The translations under genes were made by a program, and so were the position numbers. From NCBI GenBank assembly GCA_016218575.1, contig JACRDN010000014.1:149891-213890 (forward strand): a stretch of 64,000 nucleotides of DNA, read 5' to 3'. Each line of letters opens with the position of its first letter. Position 1 is the stretch's first letter. This document shows, piece after piece, positions 35,492-44,954 of the stretch. This DNA is from Elusimicrobiota bacterium (lineage in GTDB: Bacteria > Elusimicrobiota > Elusimicrobia > UBA1565 > UBA9628). The notes under the pieces are model-generated. The model was not told the origin of the DNA. It saw only the letters and a list, made by a program, of their open reading frames with translations, and searched no databases.

Positions 35492-35876
35492 CCACGTCGG
35501 CATAGCGGTGGCGTCCATCGAAGAGGCGCTGCCCTTCTACCGAGAGGCCTTGGGCCTCGAGGTCAGCCACCGCGAAGAGGTGGCTGCGCAGGGCGTGACG
35601 GTGGCATTTCTCCAGGCCGGGGAGACCGCCCTCGAGCTTCTGGAGCCGCTGGGAGAAGGCGGGGCCGTCGCCAAGTTCCTCAAAACCCGGGGTCCGGGAC
35701 TTCACCATGTGGCCTTCAAGGCCCCGGGGCTCAAGGATCAAATGGCGCGCCTGGCCCTGAAAGGCCTGCCCGCCTTGGAGCCGGAGCCCCGCCCCGGCGC
35801 CCGCGGGCATCGGGTCTGCTTTCTTCACCCAAAACACGCCCACGGGGTCCTAGTCGAGCTCGTGGAGGAGGCCTGA
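35481..35876 (+). CDS. mce: Methylmalonyl-CoA epimerase
   Basis: 131 residues, VOC/glyoxalase fold. It interconverts the R and S forms of methylmalonyl-CoA. The opening NIDHVGIAVASIEEALPFY (metal ligand H5), LELLEPLGE, GPGLHHVAFK and the terminal VLVELVE are diagnostic. GTG start, 11-base overlap with the beta-lactamase-like gene; the stop shares one base with the carboxyltransferase ATG. Confidence 0.93.
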   Translation: MNIDHVGIAVASIEEALPFYREALGLEVSHREEVAAQGVTVAFLQAGETALELLEPLGEGGAVAKFLKTRGPGLHHVAFKAPGLKDQMARLALKGLPALEPEPRPGARGHRVCFLHPKHAHGVLVELVEEA

Positions 35877-37453
35877 TGGCCGAGAACCGCAAGACGTCCA
35901 AGCCCCTTCTGTCCGGAAAGACCCGGGACCTGAAGGCCCGCCAAAGCCGGGCCATGGCCGGGGGAAGCCCCGACAAGGAGAAGGCCCAGAAGGAGCAGGG
36001 CAAGCTTCTGGCCCGGGAGCGCATCGAGCTTCTCGTGGATGACGACAGCTTCGAGGAGGTGGACCTGCTCGTCGAGAAGCGCTGTCGGGAGTTAGGCCTG
36101 GAGGGCAAGTACCTGCCGGCCGACGGGGTGGTGACGGGGTTTGCCCGCATCAACGGCCGCAACGTCTGCCTCTACTCCCAGGACTTTACGGTGATGGGGG
36201 GGTCTTTGGGGCTGGCCCACGCCATGAAGATATGCAAGCTCATGGATATGGCGGTCTCGGCCAAGGTTCCGGTGATCGGGCTATGCGATTCCGGGGGGGC
36301 GCGCATCCAGGAGGGGGTGGAGTCTTTGGGCGGCTACGCCGAGATATTCTACCGCAACGTCCAGGCCTCCGGCCTCGTCCCCCAGATATCGGCGATCCTA
36401 GGTCCCTGCGCCGGTGGGGCCGTGTATTCGCCGGCCCTCACCGATTTCGTGTACATGGTCGAGGGCTCGAGCCATATGTTCATCACCGGCCCTGAGGTGA
36501 TAAAATCCGCGACTGGAGAAACCTGCGATTTCGAGTCTTTGGGGGGGGCCCAGACCCACTCCGCCAAGTCCGGGGTTTGCCATTTCATGGCGGGCTCGGA
36601 GCAGGACTGCTTCCGGCAGATCCGCGAGCTCTTGGAGTACCTGCCCCAGAACTGCTCGGAGGCTCCCAAGGCCGTCATCCCCTCCGATGACCCCCGCCGC
36701 AAGAGCGAGTTCCTGCAGGGCCTCTCCGAGGCCGATCCCAAGAAGCCCTACCGCGTGCATGAGGTCATCTGGGAGATCGCCGATGGGCATCAGTTTCTCG
36801 AGGTGCACCGGCAGTTCGCCAAGAACATCGTGGCGGGGTTCATCCGTTTGAACGGTGAGTCGGTCGGGGTCGTGGCCAACAACTCCTCGGTGCTCTCCGG
36901 CGCTCTCGACATCGATGCCAGCGAAAAGGGGGCGCGCTTCGTGCGCTTCTGCGATGCCTTCAACATCCCCATCCTCACCTTGGTGGACGTGCCCGGCTAT
37001 TGGCCGGGCCTGGAGCAGGAGCACGACGGCATCATCCGCAAGGGGGCCAAGCTCCTCTACGCCTACTGCCAGGCCACGGTCCCCAAGGTGACGGTCATTT
37101 TGAGGAAGGCCTACGGGGGGGCCTACGACGTGATGAGCTCCAAGCACATCCGCGGGGACTTGAACTTCGCTTGGCCCTGCGCCGAGATCGCGGTGATGGG
37201 GCCCCAGGGGGCGGTGGACATTCTGTTTAAGCGCGAGATCAAGGCGGCCAAGGACCCGGCCAAGCGGCGGCAGGAGCTCATAGACGATTACGCCAGGAAT
37301 TTTGCCTCGCCTTACCAGGCCGCCCAGCGCGGCTACATAGACGAGGTCATCGAGGCCGGCGAGACCCGAGCCAAGGCGGTCAAGGCCTTCCAGTTTTTAA
37401 GAAGCAAAAAAATAGAGAGAATCCCAAAAAAACACGGAAATATTCCGTTATAG
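35876..37453 (+). CDS. mmdA: Propionyl-/methylmalonyl-CoA carboxyltransferase subunit (MmdA/PccB type)
   Basis: 525 residues, double crotonase-fold carboxyltransferase. Motifs: the N-terminal half GGSLGLAHAMKICKLMDMA, DSGGARIQEGVESLGGYAEIF and GPCAGGAVYSPALTDF; the C-terminal half FVRFCDAFNIPILTLVDVPG and RKAYGGAYDVM. With mutase, epimerase and MeaB it completes a methylmalonyl-CoA route to or from propionate. No biotin carrier or membrane decarboxylase subunit lies in the window, so decarboxylase versus carboxylase direction is unresolved. Confidence 0.92.
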   Translation: MAENRKTSKPLLSGKTRDLKARQSRAMAGGSPDKEKAQKEQGKLLARERIELLVDDDSFEEVDLLVEKRCRELGLEGKYLPADGVVTGFARINGRNVCLYSQDFTVMGGSLGLAHAMKICKLMDMAVSAKVPVIGLCDSGGARIQEGVESLGGYAEIFYRNVQASGLVPQISAILGPCAGGAVYSPALTDFVYMVEGSSHMFITGPEVIKSATGETCDFESLGGAQTHSAKSGVCHFMAGSEQDCFRQIRELLEYLPQNCSEAPKAVIPSDDPRRKSEFLQGLSEADPKKPYRVHEVIWEIADGHQFLEVHRQFAKNIVAGFIRLNGESVGVVANNSSVLSGALDIDASEKGARFVRFCDAFNIPILTLVDVPGYWPGLEQEHDGIIRKGAKLLYAYCQATVPKVTVILRKAYGGAYDVMSSKHIRGDLNFAWPCAEIAVMGPQGAVDILFKREIKAAKDPAKRRQELIDDYARNFASPYQAAQRGYIDEVIEAGETRAKAVKAFQFLRSKKIERIPKKHGNIPL

Positions 37454-37487
37454 GCGAGCTCGCCAATTTGGCGCTAGCGTCTTATAG

Positions 37488-38426
<939 letters not shown>

Positions 38427-39215
38427 TTGGCCCTGCTTGCTCTCGACGTCGGCAACACCAATATCACGGTCGGGGCTTTCATGGGGGGAAAGCTCTCGGC
38501 CGAGTGGCGTTTTGAGACCGAGCCGGCGGTCTCCGCGGCGGCCTTGGGACGGGCCTTGGCCAAGGAGGCCGCGGCCCGCGGAGTCGCCGTGGACGCGGTC
38601 GTCTACGCAAGCGTGGTGCCTTGTGTGGACCGCGCCCTGGAGGGCGCGGTCTGGAAGAGCTTTTCCCGGAGAGCCGTGGCCGTGACGCCGTCCGCCCCGC
38701 TCGGGATAAAGTTCAAGGTGGAGTGCCCCGAGCAGGTGGGGGCGGACCGGATATTGAACGCCTTGGCCGCCTTCGAGCGCGCCCGGGGGCCGGCAGTGGT
38801 GATCGATTTCGGAACGGCCACGACCTTCGACTGCGTATCGAGGCGGGGGGACTACCTGGGGGGGGCCATCCTGCCGGGGCCGCGCCTGAGCGCCCGGGCC
38901 TTGGCCGAGGGCACGGCCCAGCTTCCCCTGGTGGAGATCCGACGGCCTTGCCGCGCCATCGGCAAGGAAACGGTCGAATGCATTCAAGCCGGGCTTTACT
39001 TCGGTTATTTGGGCATGGTTGAGAAAGTCCTCAAGGAGACTTTGCGCGAGATGAAGCCGGAGGCTCGGGGGCTGAAGAAGGTCCAGGTGATGGCCACGGG
39101 TGGGCTTTCGGGCCTTTTCCAGAGGGACTGGCCCCGGTCCATTCCCCTCGTCCCAGACCTGACTTTGCAGGGCCTGCGCATCGCTTATTCCAGAATAATC
39201 GGGAGCCAACTATGA
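38427..39215 (+). CDS. coaX: Type III pantothenate kinase
   Basis: 262 residues, ASKHA fold. It phosphorylates pantothenate in CoA synthesis. Motifs: LALDVGNTNITVG at the start, EQVGADRILNALAAF, VIDFGTATTFDCV and VMATGGLSGLF. The start is a TTG immediately after the mdh stop; no other start fits. Its presence in an acyl-CoA-rich operon is functionally sensible. Confidence 0.93.
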   Translation: MALLALDVGNTNITVGAFMGGKLSAEWRFETEPAVSAAALGRALAKEAAARGVAVDAVVYASVVPCVDRALEGAVWKSFSRRAVAVTPSAPLGIKFKVECPEQVGADRILNALAAFERARGPAVVIDFGTATTFDCVSRRGDYLGGAILPGPRLSARALAEGTAQLPLVEIRRPCRAIGKETVECIQAGLYFGYLGMVEKVLKETLREMKPEARGLKKVQVMATGGLSGLFQRDWPRSIPLVPDLTLQGLRIAYSRIIGSQL

Positions 39216-39940
39216 ACAGGAAAATCATTTGCGCCGCCCTTCTGCTGATCTCGACCCCGGCTTTGTGGGCGGACCAGTACGGGGCGTTCCAGCGGCTTGC
39301 CGACAGCGGCTCGCTCAAGCCCTTCGCCAGGGACCTCGGCGGCGTCCTCGGCTCTGCCACCTTCCACAGCGGCAGAAGCCTGGGCTTCTCCGGCTTTGAC
39401 ATCGGGGCGCGCGGGAGCATGCAGTTCAAGCCCGACAGAAACGACCTGATCCTGCGGAACAACGGCGTCACGGTTTTCGGCTTGCCTTGGGTCCAGGCCG
39501 AGGTAGGGATGCCCTTCAAGGTGGACGGCTTCGTGCGCGGGATCAGCTACCAGGGCCTCACCATTGCTGGCGGGGGCCTGCGCTATGGCCTGCTCAAGGT
39601 CTCCGACACCCCATGGGCCCCCCAGGTCCTGGTCTCGGGAGTGGGGCACTCCGTGGTGCACCAGCATTTCTCCGCCTCGCATCTCGGGGCGAGCCTCGTG
39701 GCCTCGATGGGAACGCCCCAGTTCGTGCCCTACATGGGTGCTGGCTGCGACCGCACTCGCCTGGTGGTGCGTTCCTCGACCTTGGACCCGACCTTGAACG
39801 GGGCCGTGGCGACCACCCTCGAGACGCGGTTCACCGCGGGCATGACTTTCAAGCCCTGGCACTTCTTTTACGCCAACCTCGCCTATACGGTCGCGCACGG
39901 CCAGGGCGGACTGGAGGGGGGATTCGGGGTGAGGTTTTAG
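39212..39940 (+). CDS. Exported beta-barrel-like protein of unknown function
   Basis: 242 residues; family not recognised. A signal peptide (RKIICAALLLISTPALWA) is followed by alternating polar/hydrophobic, Gly- and aromatic-rich strands, ending in GFGVRF. A C-terminal Phe after strands is typical of outer-membrane beta-barrels, so an outer-membrane location is inferred. The ATG overlaps the coaX stop (ATGA). Confidence 0.7.
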   Translation: MNRKIICAALLLISTPALWADQYGAFQRLADSGSLKPFARDLGGVLGSATFHSGRSLGFSGFDIGARGSMQFKPDRNDLILRNNGVTVFGLPWVQAEVGMPFKVDGFVRGISYQGLTIAGGGLRYGLLKVSDTPWAPQVLVSGVGHSVVHQHFSASHLGASLVASMGTPQFVPYMGAGCDRTRLVVRSSTLDPTLNGAVATTLETRFTAGMTFKPWHFFYANLAYTVAHGQGGLEGGFGVRF

Positions 39941-39959
39941 AACGATGGACACACTTCCT

Positions 39960-39981
39960 GGGGCTAGAGGAATCTAGCCCC
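39960..39981. terminator. Hairpin between convergent genes
   Basis: GGGGCTAG and CTAGCCCC form an 8-bp stem with a 6-base loop at the stop of smpB. It could end transcription from both sides; no long T-tract follows, so it may be only partly effective. Confidence 0.55.
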
Positions 39982-40453
39982 TATACTTCCCTTTAAAGCT
40001 CTTCTCGGCCTCGCGGGCCGCGTCTTTTTTCTTCAAATCTTCTCGCCGGTCGGCTCCCCTCTTGCCGCGGGCCAGCGCCAGGCTCACCTTGGCCCAGCCG
40101 CGCTTGAAGTAGACCTCGAGCGGGACCAAGGTCAGGCCCTTGGTCTGGAGCTTTCCAGAGATCCTCTGGATCTCGCCCTTGTTCAGGAGCAGCTTGCGCG
40201 CCCGGCGCGTGTCCAAGGACGGGTCCGAGCTGTGCTGGTAGGGGGGAATGTAGAAATTAAAGAGGAATAGCTCGTCCTTGTCCTGGCGCCCGAAGCAGCC
40301 GTCGAGGGAGGCCCGCCCCGCGCGCAGGGATTTGACCTCGGGGCCGGCCAGGCTTAGTCCCGCCTCGTAGGTTTCCAAAATCTCGTAGAATTGCCGGGCT
40401 TTGCGGTGGGTGGCGACGGGGATCACGTCCTCGGCATCCTTTTGGCGCTTCAT
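39974..40453 (-). CDS. smpB: SsrA-binding protein SmpB
   Basis: 159 residues. It binds tmRNA and delivers it to stalled ribosomes. Family blocks: ATHRKARQFYEILETYEAG, LAGPEVKSLRAGRASLDGCF, NFYIPPYQHSS, RARKLLLNKGEI and a basic C-terminal tail with DLKKKDAAREAEKSFKGK. Normal length. No ssrA gene was found in the window. Confidence 0.96.
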   Translation of the reverse strand: MKRQKDAEDVIPVATHRKARQFYEILETYEAGLSLAGPEVKSLRAGRASLDGCFGRQDKDELFLFNFYIPPYQHSSDPSLDTRRARKLLLNKGEIQRISGKLQTKGLTLVPLEVYFKRGWAKVSLALARGKRGADRREDLKKKDAAREAEKSFKGKYRG

Positions 40454-40500
40454 ATTTAGTAAAATAGTTTAACAAAAAAGAACGCGCGGCCCCCTCTGCG

Positions 40501-40536
40501 GCTGCGCGCCTCCCCGCGGGGGAGGCTTGCGATTAT
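40501..40536. repeat. GC-rich hairpin repeat, copy 2, immediately before tRNA-Leu
   Basis: Near-identical to 25535-25568: GCTGCGCGCCTCCCC, a CGCG centre, GGGGAGGCTTGCGATTAT. It ends one base before the tRNA acceptor stem. Confidence 0.7.
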
Positions 40537-40537
40537 A

Positions 40538-40621
40538 GGGCAGGTGGCGGAATTGGCAGACGCGCACGGCTCAGGACCGTGTGGCCGCAAGGCCTTGGGG
40601 GTTCAAGTCCCCCCTTGCCCA
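40538..40621 (+). tRNA. tRNA-Leu (anticodon CAG)
   Basis: The acceptor stem GGGCAGG pairs with CTTGCCC (one G-T pair), with discriminator A at 40621. The D-arm GGCGGAATTGGCAGACGCG is the leucine type. The anticodon loop CTCAGGA gives CAG. A long variable arm (TGGCCGCAAGGCCTT) and T-arm GGGGGTTCAAGTCCCCC follow. CCA is not encoded. The 3' end is duplicated downstream. Confidence 0.97.
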
Positions 40622-40805
40622 TGTCGCTTCCCTCCCCGTGGGGAGGGAAGCAGTCGAGAGGGGGGGGACTTGAACTTCTTTTATACTTTGCAGGCTAGGG
40701 CCTGCAAAGCCCCCCTTGCCCATGTCGCTTTCCTCCCCGAAGGAGGAGGAAAGCAGTCGAGAGATGGGGGACTTGAGCTTCTCTTGTACTTTGCAGGCTG
40801 AGCAT
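40609..40805. repeat. Tandem duplication of about 101 bases including the tRNA-Leu 3' end
   Basis: The unit starting CCCCCCTTGCCCATGTCGCTT (tRNA 3' end plus flank) at about 40609 recurs at about 40710 with some divergence. Each copy contains a hairpin (CTTCCCTCCCC/GGGGAGGGAAG or a variant), a G-run with ACTTGAAC or ACTTGAGC that is the inverse of the T-arm, and ACTTTGCAGGCT. This is the largest gene-free stretch of the window (40622-40970); besides this repeat and the palindrome at 40816 I see a small GGCCGAAAGGCC hairpin at 40900 and no gene. Confidence 0.8.
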
Positions 40806-40815
40806 TTTCTTGACC

Positions 40816-40857
40816 GACTTATCCCCAAAACTTCGCGGGAAATTTTTGTGGACAACT
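40816..40857. repeat. DnaA-box-like palindromic repeat, copy 3 (degenerate)
   Basis: ACTTATCCCCAAAACTT, centre CGCGGG, AAATTTTTGTGGACAACTTT. It has the same arrangement as copies at 23783 and 34095, but both 9-mers carry one or more changes (TTATCCCCA, TGTGGACAA). Confidence 0.75.
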
Positions 40858-40970
40858 TTCCTCCCCAAAAGTGGTAGGTCCTTTGTATCGCCCCAAATAG
40901 GCCGAAAGGCCCATCTCAGCCGTTCCGCATAAAAGGCAATCTCTTCACAGCGAAACTCTGTGGAGGGACA

Positions 40971-42020
40971 GTGAAGAAAAAATACCTAATTGTCGCAGTT
41001 CTGTTGCTTTTGAGCGGTACTTCAAACCTGGCCCCAGCTCGGGCCCAGTCCTGCCGGCTCTACGCGGGCCGCTTCGGCTACGAGCTTCTGGCCGAGATTG
41101 ACAACGGCGTCGTCTACCGCGACCGCAGGGAGGCCATTGCCCATATCTATGACGACAAGGTCTACAAGGGCCACTACGGCTACGACGCCATTTTTCACAT
41201 CGATGACAATGTTTTTCACAAGGGGGCTTACGGCTACGATCCTTTTGCCCGCTTGGATGACGGGGTGCTCTACCGGGGTCGCTGGGGCTACGACGCCATG
41301 GCCCACTTCGACGACGGGGTCATCTACCGCGGCCGCTGGGGCTTCGATGCCTTGGGCCACGGCGAGTCCTGCGGCAATCGCGAGCTTGCCATCTTGACCT
41401 TGCTCCTCGGTTTGGCTCCCGCCGATGAGATGCTGCGGGAGGCCGCGGCGGGCGTGTCCGTCATCAAGGGCATGGCGGGCACGAGGTACATGGAGCTGGA
41501 GATCGATCGCGGGGGCCCCCAGCCCTACATACGCGAGCTTTCGGACCGGGCCTGGCGGGAAGTGGCGCTGGCCGTGAAGGACCGCGCCATAGTTGGCTAC
41601 GTGGGCGGCGTCGAAACCAGCTTGGATAAGGGCGTCGCGCCGGATGGTTCCACGCGCCTGGAGGGCCATACCCAGGGGCGCGATTACGCGGCTCTGGTAA
41701 AGCCCGGAAAGGGAGGGCTTTCGGGCCGGGCCTGGATTAAGGCTTCCGGACGGGAGCTAGCACCCATCCAGTTGAACCTGGAGTACGACGAGAGGGGAAT
41801 AAGGTCATCGGCGGGTTCGACCATGGACGTGAGTCTGGTCTACGAAAAGCGCCACACATCCCTTGAAGGCTACAGTTTCTTGAGCGGCCGGCTCGGCCGG
41901 GAGCGCATCGACCTTCTCCTTTACAGGATATCCGTTCCGGACATCCTCGAGCACTTGTACCTCATCCTCGACTTGGAGACCCCGGTCGAGCTGCGCTCCA
42001 CGACCCAGACTCCGCTGTGA
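40971..42020 (+). CDS. Exported protein with 18-residue GYDA-HIDD repeats
   Basis: 349 residues from GTG 40971 with GGAGGG upstream. A signal peptide (KKKYLIVAVLLLLSGTSNL, cleavage near ARAQS) is followed by about six 18-residue repeats between residues 27 and 135 with the pattern R/Y-W/Y-G-Y-D-A-x-A-H-x-D-D-G-V-x-Y-R-G. The pattern resembles beta-flower or YD-like repeat folds (uncertain). The C-terminal 210 residues are a mixed domain I do not recognise. No close operon partner; pilA lies 219 bases downstream with its own promoter. Confidence 0.7.
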   Translation: MKKKYLIVAVLLLLSGTSNLAPARAQSCRLYAGRFGYELLAEIDNGVVYRDRREAIAHIYDDKVYKGHYGYDAIFHIDDNVFHKGAYGYDPFARLDDGVLYRGRWGYDAMAHFDDGVIYRGRWGFDALGHGESCGNRELAILTLLLGLAPADEMLREAAAGVSVIKGMAGTRYMELEIDRGGPQPYIRELSDRAWREVALAVKDRAIVGYVGGVETSLDKGVAPDGSTRLEGHTQGRDYAALVKPGKGGLSGRAWIKASGRELAPIQLNLEYDERGIRSSAGSTMDVSLVYEKRHTSLEGYSFLSGRLGRERIDLLLYRISVPDILEHLYLILDLETPVELRSTTQTPL

Positions 42021-42109
42021 ACCTGGGGCTCTCGAAGACTATGTCCCAGGAGATCGCCGCGGCGGCGGCCGAGTCGCCAGCCCCTTTTAGGCCTGTGCGC
42101 AGATTGCTA

Positions 42110-42138
42110 TTGACAAGGTTGCGCGTTCCTTTTATAAT
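42110..42138 (+). promoter_or_regulatory. Consensus sigma-70 promoter upstream of pilA
   Basis: TTGACA at 42110-42115, a 17-base spacer and TATAAT at 42133-42138. The start would be near 42145, leaving a 95-base leader before the pilA ATG. A fully consensus promoter fits an abundant pilin. Confidence 0.85.
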
Positions 42139-42239
42139 TGCCAAGAAGTTGTAGCGGTGCCCTTAGGGCTATATTGGTGCGTGCCGGGATATGGACTGTT
42201 TACCCTGGATTATGATACCGGTACAAAAGGGGGTATAGC

Positions 42240-42683
42240 ATGAGAGCACAGAAGAGCAGCAAAAGACTCAAGGCTTCGGGTTTCACGCTCATCGAGTTGA
42301 TGATCGTGGTTGCAATCATAGGTATTTTGGCGGCTATCGCCATCCCGAAGTTCGCGCAGCTGATTCGCAAGTCGGGCGAGGGTGCTTCGAAAGGGAACCT
42401 GGGTTCCATCCGTTCGGCGCTCAGCATCTACTACGGAGACATGGAGGGCCAGTATCCAACGGATATGGACTCTCTCACCATCAGCGGCAAGTACCTGAGT
42501 TCCGTTCCCGTGGCCAAGGCCCCGAACTACCACTCGGACGCCTCCACCGTAACGGCGGGCACGACCTCGGCGGACGCGGGCGGCTGGCTGTACAACAATA
42601 CGATGTCTAACGCCAACCTCGGAACCGTGTGGGTCAACTGCACGCACACCGACACCAAGGGCAGCGTCTGGACGACGTACTAA
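42240..42683 (+). CDS. pilA: Type IV major pilin-like protein
   Basis: 147 residues. A basic leader ends in KASG, with cleavage expected between G14 and F15; mature protein starts FTLIELMIVVAIIGILAAIA with the conserved Glu at mature position 5. After the N-terminal helix, a short globular domain is rich in Ser, Thr, Gly and Tyr and has the GSIRSALSIYYGDMEGQYP pattern of pseudopilin/GspG-like pilins. GGGGG precedes the ATG. A consensus promoter and a terminator make it a single-gene unit, with pilD just after. Confidence 0.93.
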   Translation: MRAQKSSKRLKASGFTLIELMIVVAIIGILAAIAIPKFAQLIRKSGEGASKGNLGSIRSALSIYYGDMEGQYPTDMDSLTISGKYLSSVPVAKAPNYHSDASTVTAGTTSADAGGWLYNNTMSNANLGTVWVNCTHTDTKGSVWTTY

Positions 42684-42702
42684 TTCAGCAAAGACCGTAG
42701 AA

Positions 42703-42734
42703 AAGAGGCTCCCGGCGCAAGCCGGGAGCCTCTT
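42703..42734 (+). terminator. Terminator after pilA
   Basis: A perfect 14-bp stem (AAGAGGCTCCCGGC and its complement) closed by a GCAA tetraloop. Only short T runs follow, so some read-through into pilD is plausible. Confidence 0.8.
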
Positions 42735-42760
42735 GCTCTTGCTGGAGGGACCCTCGAGTT

Positions 42761-43537
42761 ATGGGATTTCTTGCGTTCGCGTGGGGAGCGTGCCTGGGGA
42801 GCTTCGCCAACGTCCTCATCCAGCGCCTTCCCAAGCAGCAGTCCGTCGTTTCCCCGCGTTCGCGCTGCCCCCATTGCCGCAAGGCCATCGCCTGGCATGA
42901 CAATCTCCCCGTCTTTAGCTGGCTGGCGCTCAAGGGGCGCTGCCGCTCCTGCCGGGCCCGGATATCGCCCCGCTATCCGGCCGTGGAAGCGGCGGGGGCG
43001 CTGCTTTCCCTGGGGCTGTGGCTGCGCTGGGGAGACTTTCCTTGGGTCGCGGCGGCGAGCCTGGCCGCGACGGCTCTTTTGGCCATCGCATTGATCGACT
43101 GGGATACCTTCCTCATCCCGGACGAGCTTTCTTTGGGCCTGCTGGTCCTGGGCTGGATCGCGGCTCCCGTCAATCCCTATCTTCTGGAGGGATTTTCCCA
43201 TCGAATCTGGGCCTTCGCCTGGAGCCTTCTAGGCTCCGCGGTCGGCTTCCTGCTCTGCTGGGGCGTGGCCTGGGTGGGAGAGAAGATATTTAAGCGGGAG
43301 GCGATGGGCGGGGGAGACGTCAAGCTCCTGGCGGCCGTGGGGGCCTGGAGCGGGGGCCTGGGGGCCTTCGACTGCCTGATGCTGGGCTCGCTCCTCGGGG
43401 CCGCCTACGGCGCGCCCCAGATGCTCCAAGGCCGGCTCAAGCGCTTCGATCCCATCCCCTTCGGGCCTTTCTTGAGCGCGGCCGCTTTGTTCAACCTCTT
43501 TTGGCTCCTGCCCTTGGGATTCCCTTTCGCCTATTGA
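42761..43537 (+). CDS. pilD: Prepilin peptidase / N-methyltransferase PilD
   Basis: 258 residues, polytopic. The N-terminal methylase part contains GSFANVLIQRLP and the zinc site C36-x2-C39 ... C61-x2-C64. The A24 peptidase aspartates are D113 (LIDWDTFLIPDEL) and D186 (MGGGDVKLL). It cleaves and methylates prepilins such as PilA at the inner membrane. A GGAGGG site lies upstream. Its 3' end overlaps the convergent GT-C gene by 47 bases. Confidence 0.95.
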   Translation: MGFLAFAWGACLGSFANVLIQRLPKQQSVVSPRSRCPHCRKAIAWHDNLPVFSWLALKGRCRSCRARISPRYPAVEAAGALLSLGLWLRWGDFPWVAAASLAATALLAIALIDWDTFLIPDELSLGLLVLGWIAAPVNPYLLEGFSHRIWAFAWSLLGSAVGFLLCWGVAWVGEKIFKREAMGGGDVKLLAAVGAWSGGLGAFDCLMLGSLLGAAYGAPQMLQGRLKRFDPIPFGPFLSAAALFNLFWLLPLGFPFAY

Positions 43538-44954
43538 TCTTGTAGAGATGGGACGCGTCCCGTTTCGCGACCTCCTCCAGGCCGTAGTCCCTGAAGAATC
43601 CTTCCCAGTCGGCGCTTTTCAGAACGCTCGAGGTGATGTAGACCGGAAAGCCTTGGCCGGCCAAGCCGTCGAGCTTCTCGGTCAAGGCTTTCCGGTCGCT
43701 GGAGTAATAGCGCATGTTCAGGGGCCGGCGGTGGGCGAAGTAGGGGTAATACACCTGGGCCCGGGCGGTCGCTACAAGCCAGGCCTCCTCCGGAGTCTGG
43801 CGCCTCACCCAGAGGGCCTCCTGATACTCCCAGTTGCGCTCGGGGTCGCAGTTGGGCTTGATGGAGAAGCGCCAATTGAAAAGCCCCGCCGCCGCGACCC
43901 AAGCGGCGAGAACGGAGCCTTGAAGCCGCGGCGGCAGCCGTTCGAGTCCGATGAGGGCCAGGACCCAGAGCGGGATCAGGTCCGCAATCCTGTAGACGAT
44001 GGTGTATGGCTCCCAACCAACGAAGAGCGCGGCGTAGGAGATAAGCCACGCCAGGCAGAAAATCGCCAGCCTCCGGCGCGGCCCAGCGGCGCCCCTAATA
44101 GAGGGAAGGCCGAGGCCCGCCGCGGCCAAGGCCGAGATGGAGAGCAGTAGTGCCGTTATTTGGGGAGCTCCCTCGAGTTCTCTGGAGTCCGCGAAAATAT
44201 TCAATGTCATCCTCGCCCATTCCTGGAGGTTGTCCCAAGAGTACCCGCCGTGCCAGGAGAAGGACCGGTCGGGCTGGAGGGCCGCGCTGCCCAGTATCCA
44301 AAGTCTCCATGCGTGGAGACTTTGGTGTCGTAATAGGGAAAGCGCGCAAAAGGCGTAAGCCCCCACCGCCGTGATGAGGAGGACCGCCGTATAAGTTCTC
44401 AGTTTCTTTTTGCGAAGCAAAGTTGCCGCCGCCGGAAAAAACATCGCATGGCCGGCATGCCCCAGGATCGCCATGCCGTGAGCCAGGGCCGCCGCTCGGG
44501 GGCGGGGGCTCTGGCTCCATAGCTCCCGGAGCGCGGCCAGTAGAAAGAAAACGCCAAATAAGTAGACCTGGGCTTCGAGGCTCCACAGCCAATAGGCCTG
44601 GGAGAATCCCAGCCCCAGGGCTCCCAGAACCGCCAGCGGATACGTAAAGCCCTGGGCCAGGAGGAGGGAGCAGAAGAGGCCTATCCCAGCTCCTCCCAGG
44701 AGGCTGTCTAGGACTTGCAGGCAGAAGAGCGCGGGCCCCCTGTAGCCTAACAGCTTCCAGAGCTGGTGGAAGAGCCATCCCGCCAGCCCGTAGGCCAGGT
44801 GGTTGCCGTGGACCAGATGGGGAAAATCCGAGAGCTCAACGGCGATCGCGCAGGCCACGCCGTCGAAGTTGTAGAAAGTGGAGTGAAAGCACAAGTAGAA
44901 GAGAGAGGCCGCGGCCGCGAGCGCCCAGGGAAGTTGGCCTTTACTGGAGTTCAT
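43491..44954 (-). CDS. GT-C-like polytopic membrane protein
   Basis: 487 residues from ATG 44954, which overlaps the upstream gene by 14 bases; a start 30 bases earlier is possible. About 10 helices. The first loop has FYNFDGVACAIAVELSD, and a following HGNHLAYGLAGWLFHQL resembles DUF2723/GT-C membrane transferases. A soluble C-terminal part (ARAQVYYPYFAHRRPLNMRYY) follows. Probably transfers sugars from lipid-linked donors. It is paired with the GT39-like gene and convergent with pilD, so pilin glycosylation is a reasonable guess only. Confidence 0.65.
   Translation of the reverse strand: MNSSKGQLPWALAAAASLFYLCFHSTFYNFDGVACAIAVELSDFPHLVHGNHLAYGLAGWLFHQLWKLLGYRGPALFCLQVLDSLLGGAGIGLFCSLLLAQGFTYPLAVLGALGLGFSQAYWLWSLEAQVYLFGVFFLLAALRELWSQSPRPRAAALAHGMAILGHAGHAMFFPAAATLLRKKKLRTYTAVLLITAVGAYAFCALSLLRHQSLHAWRLWILGSAALQPDRSFSWHGGYSWDNLQEWARMTLNIFADSRELEGAPQITALLLSISALAAAGLGLPSIRGAAGPRRRLAIFCLAWLISYAALFVGWEPYTIVYRIADLIPLWVLALIGLERLPPRLQGSVLAAWVAAAGLFNWRFSIKPNCDPERNWEYQEALWVRRQTPEEAWLVATARAQVYYPYFAHRRPLNMRYYSSDRKALTEKLDGLAGQGFPVYITSSVLKSADWEGFFRDYGLEEVAKRDASHLYKINRRKGIPRAGAKRG

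Noticed and set aside
40861..40970. c-di-GMP-type riboswitch upstream of the repeat protein
   Set aside because: A GGCC-GAAA-GGCC hairpin is present, but the conserved GEMM core sequences are not.
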